Below, in pieces: positions 1 to 11,097 of a stretch of DNA of 64,000 nt (position 1 is the stretch's first letter; the number at the start of each line of letters is the position of its first letter). The notes beneath the pieces were generated by a model. The model did no database searches, had not been told where the DNA came from, and worked only from the letters and a program-made list of their open reading frames with translations. Source of the DNA: Phlyctochytrium arcticum. Lineage: Eukaryota; Chytridiomycota; Chytridiomycetes; Chytridiales; Chytridiaceae. The stretch is taken from positions 182,335-246,334 of the forward strand of contig JAHLKI010000034.1 of assembly GCA_025602905.1 (NCBI GenBank), in the 5' to 3' direction. A program made the translations under genes and the position numbers.

Positions 1-826
1 ACACCCCACAATCGTCTTATCCATTATCAGAACTTGTCCTCGTATGGTTGTCGAATAGTCCATTCCCGTTACTCCAAACCTAAACGGATATGCACCAAAC
101 AACAACAGCTGCAGCAACAGCGGCCATTCAAAGGTGTTACGTCCCCCCCCGTTGTCCGCCAAGGCGAGAGATTCCTCACAAGGTCGTCGGCGCTTGTCGT
201 ATCCCAGCCATCAGGAAGTATCATACACTTCCTTTCTTGCTGTTGGAATTTTTCTTGCTGTTGGAACCTTTCCTGCTGTATAAAGTGGATCGCCCAACTT
301 CCCGTTCGTAATACGCTTGGGGTGAAATTTTTACAAAGCTACAGAGCAGCGCCTCTGGTTGCGGGACCGTTTGCAGTTATTTTGTGCTGCTCCACAATTT
401 AGAAATTTTAGAAATGGAAGGTTATTATGACATCCGGATAAAGGACTGATATCTAGAGTATATTGGGTGGTCGGCCGGAATCATGAATGGATCTAGTCAA
501 GATGTAGGTTGGAAATGGCGGGGATCGTTGAGACCAATTACCCACTACCGGTATATAGTGGAAATCGCCCATGATGTCTCTTCCGCCAGATCAACTCTGA
601 CACTAGTTACGCTTGTATACGTTGCGCATAACGGTCTGGGTGGAGAAAGCAAGAGACGGTGGTAAATAGACGGCAAAAGTATCATTATCATCAAGGAAGA
701 AATAACAAAGTAAAGAAAGAAACAAAAGTAGCAACTAAAATACAAATCATCTCTCACAAAGCAACGGTTGAGAAATCAACCCATTTGGTATAGAAAAGGA
801 ACCAGAGTGTAGTTTGTTTCCAACGG
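1..826. other. Intergenic, no gene recognised
   Basis: I find only short, unrelated open frames here and no domain or convincing splice pair. The right end is presumably 3' flank of the minus-strand WD40-CCCH gene. Confidence 0.5.
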
Positions 827-2797
827 TTAAGAAGTTCCCGGAGGGGCCTCAGGCTGCCATGAGCCATTGTCGTCATTAGGGGCTTGTCCATTCGCCAAAT
901 CTCCACCAAAGAGTTCGCCATGCGCTGACCCGCTCGCACTGGGTAAAGGCGGGAACATGTGGGCTTGAATAACGGGCGGGGTGCCCGGGTGTAATCTTGG
1001 CGAAGAAGAAGAAGTGGTGGGTAAAGGGTGGATGTTGCGACAGGTATCTCCGAACCGGCAGCGGCCTTGCATGTGGAACTGGCAGACCATCGGGGGACGT
1101 CGACTGTGGTGGGATGGTCCGCTACCGCTGGTACTATCCCCATTGCTCGTCACACTACCGCGGCGACCAAAGCTGCCCCGTCTGCCTTGCTGCTTGTTGC
1201 TCCCTGAACCGTCCAGGCTTTGCTTGGACTGTCGGCGGACCGGACGAGGACCGTTCCCAAAGTTTGGAGTTATTTGGGGAGAGTAGGGTGGTGTGCTGGG
1301 CACCGACGAGAGAGGAGACATGAGCGGTGTGTTGCTAATGGGATGAACGAATACATTCGGGTTTTGGGTAAGATGCGGAGGCGGCGGCGCCGCGGCGTAC
1401 GCTTCCGGGTGATGATGAGGGAATGGAGGAGGTTGCCCACCACCATGTGACACTTGCGGATACCCCGGGAAATTATGTTGGTATTGATGCTGCTGCATGT
1501 ATTGCGGGGGTGGTGCTTGTGGGGGAAAAGCGTAGGGCATACCAGGAGGCATGTACATTCCTGGATTGTGTTGTTGCGTGTGCTGCGGGTACATCATGGG
1601 TTGGTGGTACTGCTGAGGTGCGGGCATGGGAGGCGGGATATAAGTCGTGTGGATGGCGGGACCGGATGTAGCCGGCGGGAGCTTGTCTAACAAATTTTGG
1701 AATTCAGCACCAAAGCCCGTACATCTTCAATACGGAAAACATACCTAGATCCCAACACTTTATAGCGCCCTCCGAATCCGCAGTGAAAAGCTTTCTGCCA
1801 GGAGCAAACTGGCAAGCGTTGATGCTAAGGCGGTGACCGCGAAGATAGGCTACAGCGTCGCCTGTGATAACGTTCCAAACTCTGAGATACCCATTCCAGC
1901 TGCCTGACACTAGCAAGCCGTCATCCCGTCCATAGTTGGACGCTTGATGAGGATGGTTTCCTAACCGGCGGACGCTATGTTCTCCGTTTTCGGAGGGCCG
2001 GCGGCCGTCTACTCCACGATTTACCGGAAAGCCGACCGTGAGCGATGAGACATATACGTCATGTCCTTCAAATTTTCGCAAGAGATTTCCAGAGGGTATA
2101 TCCCATTCGCATACTTGACAATCATTTCCGCTGGAATACAGCTTTTGATGCACGATTTGCAATGCCGTTACTTCTGCCGTGTGAGCTTCAAATGTGCCCA
2201 CATTCGTTCCATCTTCCATCTCATAAACGGCAATAGCCCCGGTGGACATTCCCACAAAAAGCCTTGTTCCATCGCCAGCAAGGCATTCAATCGTCCCAGA
2301 CTCCTTCTTGTCCCCTCCAGGTTCCATACAACCAGTGAGTACCCCGATATTGACATCCCATTCAAAAACTGCGTGACTTTCGCCGCCTCCGCCATACAAT
2401 TTGTTGGTCGCAGGCTCGTAGTGAAGGGCGTTGGCGTAGGGGCACGAAAGGGTATGCAGAACTTCTGCCGTATCAAGTGACCAGATTTTTACCGTATCAT
2501 CCCACGCCGCGCTGAATAAACGACCATGGCCAGTAGCCACAGCTCGAACCCAGCGACGGTGGCCCACAAAGTCCCGAACATGTTCTAGGGTATCGGTGTT
2601 CCACTCCTAATGAAAAACAAGAATAAATACACACGACCTGGCATGAAATGGCGAGATTCAGAACAAACCTCGAGTGCCCCATCTTTGCCTGCACTAAACA
2701 AGGAATTTCCCGAGACCAGGAGTGCTGAAAGCGACTTCCCTGTCGGCGGTTTGACAACCGCCGCCGTCTCGTCCCTCACCGGCGATTGCCCCGCCAT
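827..2797 (-). CDS. WD40-repeat protein with C-terminal CCCH zinc finger
   Basis: Three exons read on the minus strand: 2797-2669, 2606-1745 and 1686-827. Introns are 62 and 58 nt (donors GTTTGT and GTATGT). The sum is 1851 nt, 616 aa. Residues about 15-330 are WD40 repeats (visible units include DDTVKIWSLDT, CQVCEWDIPSGN, GYLRVWNVITGD and AIKCWDL). A Pro/Gln/His-rich low-complexity linker follows. One zinc finger, C-x7-C-x5-C-x3-H, sits at about C532, C540, C546 and H550. CCCH fingers usually bind RNA and WD40 propellers scaffold partners, so an mRNA-binding adaptor is the likely role (inference). Plant ZFWD proteins combine the same domains, but with the finger N-terminal. The start is uncertain: the frame stays open, without an ATG, for about 240 nt upstream of 2797, through a basic Arg/Asn/Ser-rich stretch, so a further 5' exon is likely. 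Confidence 0.85.
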
Positions 2798-4391
2798 GTG
2801 GTTGTCCACCTGGCTGATAGGTAATCGAAGCAGCTTGTTTGCGTTTTCCCTTAAATCCCACTTGGCGGCGAGAGTGTACTGGTTGCTGGATCGTCTCCTC
2901 TGGGTATTGAGGTATCGAAGCTTCCTTCTGCAGAGATGTTGGCCGTGATTCCCACGGTCAAAGCGTTTGTCACGGTTGTGGTTTCGAGAGCCCGAACCAC
3001 TTGAAGTCTTTCGAACGAAAGGCGCTGCGCAAATGCTTAGTAGAATAAGCCACGTTCAGGGCCTGCGCAAAACTCCCCCAAGATCTTGCGCTGAAATCTT
3101 GAAAACGATCGAGACTTTGGCATCACATTAGCTGGTCAAGGGCGGGTCCGAGATCTCCAACACGGTCGGCAATGAGTCTGGGGGCTGACTTGCCTGCAGG
3201 GAATCAGGAATCGCTGTAGAGTTTTTTGCACTTGGTCACGCAATGTAAATCACCCTTTGCGAGTGACAGTTGACCTTCTCGAAGCTGCACAACCCCATCC
3301 TTTCATCTCGTTGATGGCATTACTCCAGGCATCATTTCGCACGAAGATTCTCTCATTTAGTGTTCCGCTTTTCTCATGCTCAAGATGAATAGTGGAATAT
3401 GCTTGATCGAAAAAGAACCTCGTTTCTTGCATGGACTGTCCTTGCGGCCTTGCCTGCATTAGATGGTTGAAAAGCCCATGTCAGTCTTCACATCCATATC
3501 CCTGTGAAAGTTCCAGTGACAGTACCGGCCAATAACTTTGTGTCCGTGACCCACACTCTTTCTGCGATGCGCCGGAGACCTCAAATGATGCGGAAGTCAG
3601 CAAAGGATCCTAAACCAAATGTGTAACAAACGGCGTGAAAGCCGCTGAGAGAAGATCAAAGGGGAGGATCATTACCCGTCGGCTTTCTGATGTGAGAAAA
3701 TGGTATGTTCCTATTCACGCATTTGGGTAACAACACCCAAACGGGGCGATGGAAATTTCCCTCTAAAGTGATTTCTGGTCTTTGGTGGGCCTTACTCCTG
3801 TGGGTACATGCACTGTGCTGGATCCAGAGCTGGAGCAGCCACCACCTGTCAGTCTGACAGCTGTCAACTGCTTGTCCTTGGCGGACATGGATGCGCACAG
3901 GTGCCCAGCCGGCGCGTGGGAAACTTTCTTAGAGTCTTGGGCTTGCACACGCTGTCCTGTCCAACGACCGGGGAAGAGTTTCCATTTCTTTAGCCAAAGA
4001 AGTTCAGCGCTTAATGCTCTTGACTGGCAATGCTAGAGCGTGCACGGCATCGGATAACATGAATACGTATGTTCCGTTTTAAAGTCGTTGCATGCCGGAA
4101 GCCAAATGTCACATAGTTTCCGGCATCTCAGCTTCCTTCTGTAAAGAATCAGTCAAAAGTGTCGAATTTTTTCGTTCCTCACGCCAGAGCTGTCAAAAAC
4201 ACCCCTGGGAAGCAAGTGACAGGTGTTGCTCGGGGAGAAAAAGAATTACCGCAAGATTGGACACGGCCCTTGCTTCATTTGTGCGTTTCCGCGCTGCCCT
4301 GTTGGCTGAAGGTGGAGGTGGGGTATAGACTGACAGGATGCCTTCGGTGGGGTAGGAGTTGAACGCTTTGTTCTCTCTCCCGCAAAATCCC
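2798..4391. other. Long intergenic region with possible 5' exon of the WD40 gene
   Basis: The minus-strand frame of the WD40-CCCH gene continues open to about 3040. A splice-like CTACTAAG plus downstream CAG lies just beyond, so part of this stretch may be coding. I could not find a donor exon that joins in phase. The rest (about 3050-4390) shows no domain or consistent reading frame. Confidence 0.4.
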
Positions 4392-4399
4392 TATAAAAG
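4392..4399 (+). promoter_or_regulatory. TATA box of the Asn-rich gene
   Basis: TATAAAAG lies about 110 nt upstream of the ATG at 4504, with a pyrimidine/CA-rich leader in between. This is the usual spacing for a TATA-driven promoter with a short 5' UTR. Confidence 0.5.
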
Positions 4400-4503
4400 C
4401 CGGACGGTCTGGTCACCCTCTGGCCATTCATTAACTGCTTCCAACGCACCCAGTCCTACTCACACTCAAACTCATCACCACCAAACCTTCTCTCTACTTC
4501 CCA

Positions 4504-6286
4504 ATGGCTTCCAACCTTAACGTGGAGGATCTGTTGTCTGTCCTCTCTGAACTCACCGGAAACACCTTCGATAATGGCATGGTATGTATCTGCATGTCCC
4601 ATGACTCTTCTACATTGACTGACTTCGAACCTTTAACAGAGCAACTCCTTCAACCGCATGGGTGGTGTCCGTCCCGGCATGTTTGGCGGACTTCGCAACT
4701 CCATGAGCAGCGACAACCTCGGTCTCGGAGGCATGAACCGCAACTACGGCAGCAACATGTTCGATGGATCCAACTACAACGACATCTCTGGCAACAGCCG
4801 CATGCACGGAAACAACATGTTCGATGTGTCCAACTACAATGACATGTCTCGCGGATTCAACTCCAACTCCAGCTACGGCGGCAACAACATGATGTCCGGA
4901 AACTCCTGTCACGAGTGCGACCGCAACCTTTTCAACAACGTTGGTCAGAACAACCGGATGTCCATGAACTGCGGTCACAACATGATGCGCGGCGGCAACG
5001 TGGGCTGGGGTATGAACAACGGACGAGGCAACATTGCAACACCCGAAATGCTCTTGGTCATTGTCCTCGCCGAGCTCATCATGCACGCGTACGGTCGCAA
5101 CCAGATGGATGGCTTTGGAGGAAAGAACCAGTTCGACAACAGCCTGATTGACGAGATTTTCAACACTCGCCGTCGTGGTGCTCTCCAAATTGACGATCTG
5201 GTCGACATTGTGCAAGAGCTGTCTGCAACGCGCGGCAACAACCGCCAGTACGGCAACCAAGGACGTCCCAACAATCTTTTCAACGGTCAATCTGGTCGCC
5301 AGAATGTTCGCCCCAACGAGCTTGAACAGATGCTCTCGGAGATGCTGGAGAACATCCAATTGAACGGCCGCGAGAACCAGGGAACATTCCGCAACAAAAA
5401 CGTCGGCAGCATGATTGACCAACTTCGCATGCGCGGCAACAACGACTCTCTTCTCCAGGATGTTGTCATGGTCTTGATCAACCGTCTTGTTCGCAGCCTC
5501 GACATGAACGACCATCAGTCAGCTCGCTTCGAGCTTGATCTTTTGCAGTTTCTGCTGAACAACATCAGCAACCAAGATGGAATGACCAACAACATTGATA
5601 TCTCCGAAGTCCTTCAAATGCTGCTCAACGGATACGACATGCCCATGCGTAACCAGTTTGGCAAGCACGATGTTATTCGCCAAATTTTGCGCATGCAGAA
5701 CAACAACGGTGGCGGTATGATGCGGCGCGGCAACGGAATGTCTGGCCGTACAAGCACCAACAACAATAACCAAATCTTGCACATGCTCCGTCAGTGGTTC
5801 CGGGACCAAGATGGCAGTGACGAGCAAGATTTTCGTGACCAGCGCTTTCGCAACTTTCTCGGGCAATTCAACAACGGGTCCATCGGACAGAGATTCCCCG
5901 GCGGGTTCAACCAGTCATCGGAAGGACGCAACAACTGGACGAACAACCAGACATCGGCACCGTGGTTCGAGAACGAGGAAAACTTCTTCGGACCTTCGCA
6001 ACAAAGGCAAGGCTCCCGCGGCGGGTTCAACAACGTCTTTGGAGGAGGTCAGTCCGCGACTCAACAATTCCGACGTGGAGGGTTGGTCGACGCCCTCATC
6101 GACACCTTCGCCTCCCAGCGCGGCCAAGGACAATTCAACAACATCCGCAGCACCACCAAAAACTTTGGAACCAACAACAACCGCGGGTCTGCCGTCGATG
6201 CCTTACTCGACGAGCTCACCAATGGAGGCGGGCAAAACGTTCAAGGTCGCCGCAACAGCCGCGTTGGGCCTTGGGTCAATGTCTAG
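4504..6286 (+). CDS. Asn/Gly-rich low-complexity protein
   Basis: Two exons, 4504-4581 and 4640-6286, separated by a 58-nt intron (GTATGT...TTAACAG), give 574 aa. The short N-terminus (MASNLNVEDLLSVLSELTGN) is followed by a long region dominated by Asn, Gly, Arg, Met and Gln, with repeated NNN, GGN and RGN runs. Interspersed Leu-rich amphipathic segments recur in the pattern DxLL/LLxxL (for example around LVDIVQELSATRG, LEQMLSEMLENI and ALLDELTNG). There is no signal peptide or membrane segment. I do not recognise a family. The composition is prion-like, which hints at a condensate-forming or RNA-associated protein, but that is inference from composition only. A TATA box precedes it. The 3' end is odd: a shifted frame just past the stop looks spliced and coding. 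Confidence 0.7.
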
Positions 6287-6512
6287 TCTCACAGATTCTT
6301 CCGGGCAATCCTCTACTAATAGCGAGTAAGTCCTTCCTATTTCTTCCTTGGGAACGTTAACCAACTTTCTTTCAAGATATCAGATTGTCTCTATTCCTGG
6401 CACTCCTGGTTCAGAACAGGAAAGTGGTTCTCCGTCGCCTGAAAGGAAAAGTTCACACTCTCGAGAGGACTCTGGTGCTTCTTCTACTTATAATGGGGAT
6501 GATTGTTCTTAG
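6279..6512 (+). other. Candidate spliced Ser-rich tail or small ORF overlapping the stop
   Basis: An ATG at 6279, in a frame shifted from the Asn-rich gene, runs to 6325. A consensus donor (GTAAGT at 6326), a CGTTAACC branch-like site and an acceptor ending at 6376 define a 51-nt intron. The frame then continues to a stop at 6510-6512. The product is 60 aa, Ser/Glu/Gly-rich. It could be an alternative C-terminus of the Asn-rich protein (needing a further frame change upstream), a separate small protein, or chance. Confidence 0.3.
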
Positions 6513-6989
6513 TATGATAGATAGTTTGTATTGTTTAAAATTTTGTTCATATATCTGATAAAGCAATAAAGCAATAAAATTGTGCTGTGAAAGAAAGTTT
6601 TTGTTCATACTTGATGTGACGCTGTCAAAAGCTTCTTTATTTTCTGCTTTATTCTCACGATGACTGTTCATCTTGCCTATGTGTGGCTTGAAAACGTGCG
6701 GGATTTGGGCGTGAAGTAGAGTGATACCGGAAGGTGACCAATCTTGCTTTTCGGTTGTACATCCTGCCATCGAGGTTTTAACTACTTCTTAGAACCCATT
6801 TTGTATCCAGAGCTTTGAGCCCATGCGATAGCTCATTATGTTCAGTCTCAGGAAAGAGAAGAAACATGCAATATGTTTTACGTGAGATATTTATGACAAC
6901 CATAAAAAAAGTCAGAGACCATGGGAAAAGATGCAGAAATAAGGTATAAAACCAATGCAGAGGCAATCTAGCTACGAACAGTTTGGTTA
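6513..6989. other. Convergent intergenic spacer
   Basis: AT-rich DNA between the 3' ends of the Asn-rich gene and the minus-strand glycosyltransferase. AATAAA-like motifs near 6565-6580 could serve as polyadenylation signals. No gene is seen. Confidence 0.4.
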
Positions 6990-8573
6990 TCATGGAAGAC
7001 TCTGCAGAGTTTTCTTGGTAACTGGTATAAGGTGAGGACGACTGGAGATGTTGGGTATGGAGGTCACATTTGCGTTGTGAGTGGTCTCCTCGTTGTCATT
7101 GGCAATAGTGCAATAGGCAGAAAGCAGGTCCTTGACAGCCATGTTGATCCCAAACCCATCCACCGCAATTCTCCGAGCTCGAACACGCGCAGTCTCTCGC
7201 TCATACTGGAAGCAATGGATGACCTTCTGCACAAAATCGTGCGTATCATGCTCTTCAAACATCCAGTCGTCCAACTCTCGGTAGACGCTTTTGAAGGCAC
7301 CAGCTCGCACCATCACGGAAGGGGTACCGCAAGCCAGGGCTTCTGCGACGGTAAACCCAAATGTCTCGGAAGCGGACGCGGAAACAAAGATGTCAGCGTG
7401 AGCGTAGTAGGCGGCAATTTCGCGCTCAGACAGAACCATGCCGGTAAAGATGACTCGGTGAGAGGACGTTGATGCTGGAATGGCTGAGGAAAGGGCAAGG
7501 GCGGAAAAGGGTGGTTCAATCGCAGCAGATGTGGCGGCAGTGGAGGTACTTGGAGCAGGATTTGAGAAAACAGCGTCAGATCCCACAGTGGCGTCTGCGA
7601 CTTCCTTCAAATCGGAGCGAGATGGGCCATCACCAACTATGACAAGGGTAGCATTGGCGAGGAGGGGATCCGCCAGACAAGATATGAGGAACTCTACATT
7701 TTTCTCAGGGGCAAGACGGCCGATGTACACCATTGTTGGCCCGCGGCGGAAGCTGCTGCTGCCTGGCGAGATGGGTCGCTCGTTCACTGAGTACGGAGGT
7801 AAAAATTCCTGATCCATCCCGCGAGGTTGAAAAGTCGCGTACTCTGGGCCATCCGCCTTCTCCTCCTCCTGTTCCATTTTCAGGTCATGCAAGCTCGCAC
7901 CTCTCCTCAACACTGAGTTCATGGTACCATTCGTACTTGGTGTAAACACGTCCGTGTCGAGGCCACTCTTCATAAAGTGGATCTTTCGCGCAAAACGAGA
8001 AATGACAGAGTCTGCTGTTTTTGATGGAATTCCGACCAAATCCGCAAAGAAAACCATTGGTACGATATACACCCATGTGTAAATCAAGTTGATGAAGTTG
8101 CCCGCAAGCCGATGGTACCAGGTGTTCTTGTCCATAAAGTAGGCTTGTTTATAATACTCCATGTAAACGTGGTAAGAAATGTAAATCTTGACTCCGCGTA
8201 ACCAAAAGAGTGGGGTGATTGCCCAGAACGCAAGGCAAAGAGGCGTTACCATATGGAGGACGTCATATGGAACGGGCCGAAATGGGTTGAGGAGCTCCCC
8301 CAAAATGTACAGAGGTGGACAGGCAAACATCCGCTGGCGTGGGTAAAACGGATTGGGTAGCGATGGGACCACAATATCACACGCTGCACCGGCGACGGAT
8401 GCAACCGTCACGACATGTCCTTCATCTCTGTAGCCCTTGATCAGGTTCTTGAAGCGATTGGCGATACCTGAGACATACGGGGGAAGGTACTCGCTTGCTA
8501 CGAGGATGCGTAGCGGCTGATGACCGAGATAGCTTGTAGGAGGTAAATCAGTGACATTTCTCACGACAGACAT
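6990..8573 (-). CDS. GT4-family glycosyltransferase, SQD2-like
   Basis: A single exon of 527 aa. The N-terminal Rossmann lobe begins LRILVASEYLPPYVSGIANR, the acceptor-lobe signature of the GT4 sulfoquinovosyl/digalactosyl-type enzymes, followed by a hydrophobic stretch (LCLAFWAITPLFWL) and SYHVYMEYYKQ. The C-terminal nucleotide-sugar lobe has MVYIGRLAPEKNVEFLI and the GT4 motif SASETFGFTVAEALACGTPSV with the paired Glu residues. A Ser/Ala-rich insertion interrupts the C-lobe. Known GT4 relatives transfer a sugar from a UDP or GDP donor to a lipid head group; here a membrane-lipid acceptor is plausible. SQD2 makes sulfoquinovosyl diacylglycerol in plants and bacteria, but the substrate cannot be read from this sequence. 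There is no signal peptide. The start at 8573 is the first ATG and precedes the conserved lobe by about 20 residues. Confidence 0.85.
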   Translation of the reverse strand: MSVVRNVTDLPPTSYLGHQPLRILVASEYLPPYVSGIANRFKNLIKGYRDEGHVVTVASVAGAACDIVVPSLPNPFYPRQRMFACPPLYILGELLNPFRPVPYDVLHMVTPLCLAFWAITPLFWLRGVKIYISYHVYMEYYKQAYFMDKNTWYHRLAGNFINLIYTWVYIVPMVFFADLVGIPSKTADSVISRFARKIHFMKSGLDTDVFTPSTNGTMNSVLRRGASLHDLKMEQEEEKADGPEYATFQPRGMDQEFLPPYSVNERPISPGSSSFRRGPTMVYIGRLAPEKNVEFLISCLADPLLANATLVIVGDGPSRSDLKEVADATVGSDAVFSNPAPSTSTAATSAAIEPPFSALALSSAIPASTSSHRVIFTGMVLSEREIAAYYAHADIFVSASASETFGFTVAEALACGTPSVMVRAGAFKSVYRELDDWMFEEHDTHDFVQKVIHCFQYERETARVRARRIAVDGFGINMAVKDLLSAYCTIANDNEETTHNANVTSIPNISSRPHLIPVTKKTLQSLP

Positions 8574-9352
8574 TTTTGCTGATTGGAAAGTTGCTCCAAA
8601 CTTGTGGGGAGTTGAGAAGAACGAGATTCTCTAAATGTTTTATGTTTCGGCGACCTTTAAGACCCGCGTAATGTCCACAATCAAGCGATTTTTCCTAATG
8701 CACTGGCGCTCGTTTGGATTCAAAATGAGGCTGGAAAGTGCAAGAATAAGTTGTTGCCAACCCAGCACACTCAAGGCCGCACGTTTTCACCGAAGGCTCC
8801 CCAACGTTTTTCGCTGGCTGGCGTTAGATCTGATCTGCCGGGGCCGATAAAGCAGTGGTGGGCGCCAACAGAATTTACAGCATAATGTGACTATATAAGA
8901 CAAAATCTTCTTTTGAGAATGCAGCGAAGGATATTCAGGGCGGATTTCGCTTTTATAGATAATACCATTTGGCCTCCGTTAATGTGAAATGAACGGCCCA
9001 AGAGCGGAAGGGCACACAGCCGAGTGATGGGAGGTGTTCCGGTTAGAATCCCAGCAATAGAACACATGAGCCGCCGTTCCGCTCATTGTAATCACCCTAA
9101 ACCGAAAAACTCGGGAGTAAATGGGGTAACTTTTGAAAACAGAATGTCTTTGGTTTCGGGAAAATCAACGGAGGAGCAATTTGCATCCAGCCCGAGTGAA
9201 AGGCGGCACAGTCATGTAACAACTGGATAATAGCAGATTTCCTTCTTGGTGGACATCGGTGGAGTTTTGGTGGAGAGCCAAAAATTGTGAATGGCAATGA
9301 AATACATAAAAACAGGTGTCAAAAATAAATGTAAAAGGTGACAAAGGACTAT
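8574..9352. other. Intergenic, no gene recognised
   Basis: Contains the 5' flank of the glycosyltransferase and the 3' flank of eIF3e. Only short, unsupported open frames are present. Confidence 0.5.
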
Positions 9353-11097
9353 CTATTCGTCAGAGTGGACAGGGCGCTTTTCACGATCATTTCGCTCGCC
9401 ACCTCGATCACCACCTCGGTCACCGCCGCTACGTGCTCCGCCCCGACCTCGTCCACCGCCCCGCTTCCGGTTCGCCAGCTCCTGTTCCCGCTTCTCAATG
9501 TTGGACGCCAAAAGCGATGATCGGAAAGACAGGGCCCGCGTTCGCTCAATGACCTGCAGGTAAACTGAGTTCTGCTGAGTTCCCATGACCACCGTATTCG
9601 TTTTAGAGTCAATCTTGGCATCCATACGTGCATTTCGGATAAGGTTGACAATCCATTTCTCGCCCTCCTCAGAGCTCAAATCAAGCTTTTGGCTGACGTC
9701 TTTGATGTCGATACACTGGTGGATACGGCAGTAGGTCTCGAAAATGAACAGACGACCGTTCTCCTTGAAATCCTCCTGTAGCGAGACGAGGAAGAAGTCG
9801 TTGTTGATGACTTCATCGCACTCCTTCAATTTGATCTGAGCGCCGTCAAAGTCAAAGTTGACGTAAAGACATTCGATAAACTCAATGATGGGGTCTCGGT
9901 ATCCTGCAGACTCCTGTTGGACAACTCGGATCAAGTCCTTCAAAACGTTCCGTCGCTTCTTGTTAACAACAATGGCGGTGGCAAGGTAACGAAGTACCCA
10001 GGGACATGCGGTTTGGATGGTATTCAGGTACTGGGGTTGGAAGAAGAGGTCGATGATGCCATCGCGACCTTTAGGGTGGTTGAAGAAAACGAAAAGAGAC
10101 CAGTGGATCAACCATGATCGTTGTTGAAGGGCTTGCAAATGGGAAGAGAAGTTGCGCTGTTCGATCATTTCCTTGAGGCGGGTAAGATCCTCATAGGCGG
10201 TCTCCCAATTTTGGGTAAGAATTTCGGCCGCAAGCTTTCCCCACAGAGAGCTAACGTTCTGGTCGTAATCCGTTGACTGAAAGTAGAAAATCGATCAGCT
10301 CCGGGTAGATTTGCCGCCATTATAAACAAACAAATTACCAGAATTCGAAAATGGTACAACATCTCGGCAGCACTGGTGTAATTGCCGATATCGTAGTTGT
10401 AAAGCGCAAACTCGTAGAGCGTGTTCAGCATTTCGGGTTTGAACTATCACATCAGTAACGTTAGTCTCGCCACAAACATATAGTTTCAACAGGAAGGCAC
10501 AAATGGCGTACGTTGTAGTTTTCCGTCAGAAACTGAATGTTGGCCAGCTTGTCTTGCTTCAATTGCTGAATGACGACGGGATCCTGAATCATGTCCATGA
10601 TTTGGGAACTCTGCTCGGTCAAATGTTCGAACTTTTGCAAAACACCCGCTCGTCGCTCCTCGTAACCTATCAGGAAACATAGATGTTATTTTTCATTCTC
10701 GAAAAACATATGGAAGTTCTTGCTAATATCCAATTGATCCAACTCCTTCCCCCCATCCGGGTCAAACAAGCTTTCCCTCTTTCCGCAGACTCTCGTTTTC
10801 TCTATCGGCAGCTTACCCGGCTCATTCTCGCCATCTTCCTCCAATCCCTGAATTTCCTTGTAAATTTGATTGGTGTAATCTATCATCTTTGTCTTAGACA
10901 AAAGATCATATTTCGCCTGCATCAGATCCTTGTGATTGTAAAGCTAAATTGAACGGAGTTCCAGCATTAATATCTTTGCTTGTCAAGTCCTCGTATGTCA
11001 AAGGTACCTCATTGCCAAGCAGAAATTCGAGGAGAGGGGCCACCATGTGACGGTCCAGGTACTGCCCGATCTTCGCGGTCAAATCGTGAGCCGCCAT
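9353..11097 (-). CDS. INT6: Translation initiation factor eIF3 subunit e (INT6)
   Basis: Five exons on the minus strand: 11097-11008, 10928-10817, 10666-10512, 10443-10339 and 10276-9353. They sum to 1386 nt, 461 aa. The product is the e subunit of eIF3, the scaffold that recruits the 40S ribosome and mRNA. Diagnostic blocks are [26 protein letters not shown] at the N-terminus, then [58 protein letters not shown] and the PCI-domain core [19 protein letters not shown]. The usual length is about 445 aa. An unusual feature is the Arg/Gly-rich C-terminal tail ([14 protein letters not shown]), typical of RNA-binding or arginine-methylated tails. Introns are 79, 150, 68 and 62 nt with GT-AG ends. 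All joins keep the frame. Confidence 0.97.

Noticed and set aside
3250..3459. Minus-strand ORF as a missing first exon of the WD40 gene
   Set aside because: I found no donor that joins in phase and no zinc-finger or WD40 sequence in it.
4610..5515. Minus-strand Val/His/Ala-rich ORF of 301 aa
   Set aside because: Shadow of the Asn-rich gene, produced by AAC/CAC codon bias.
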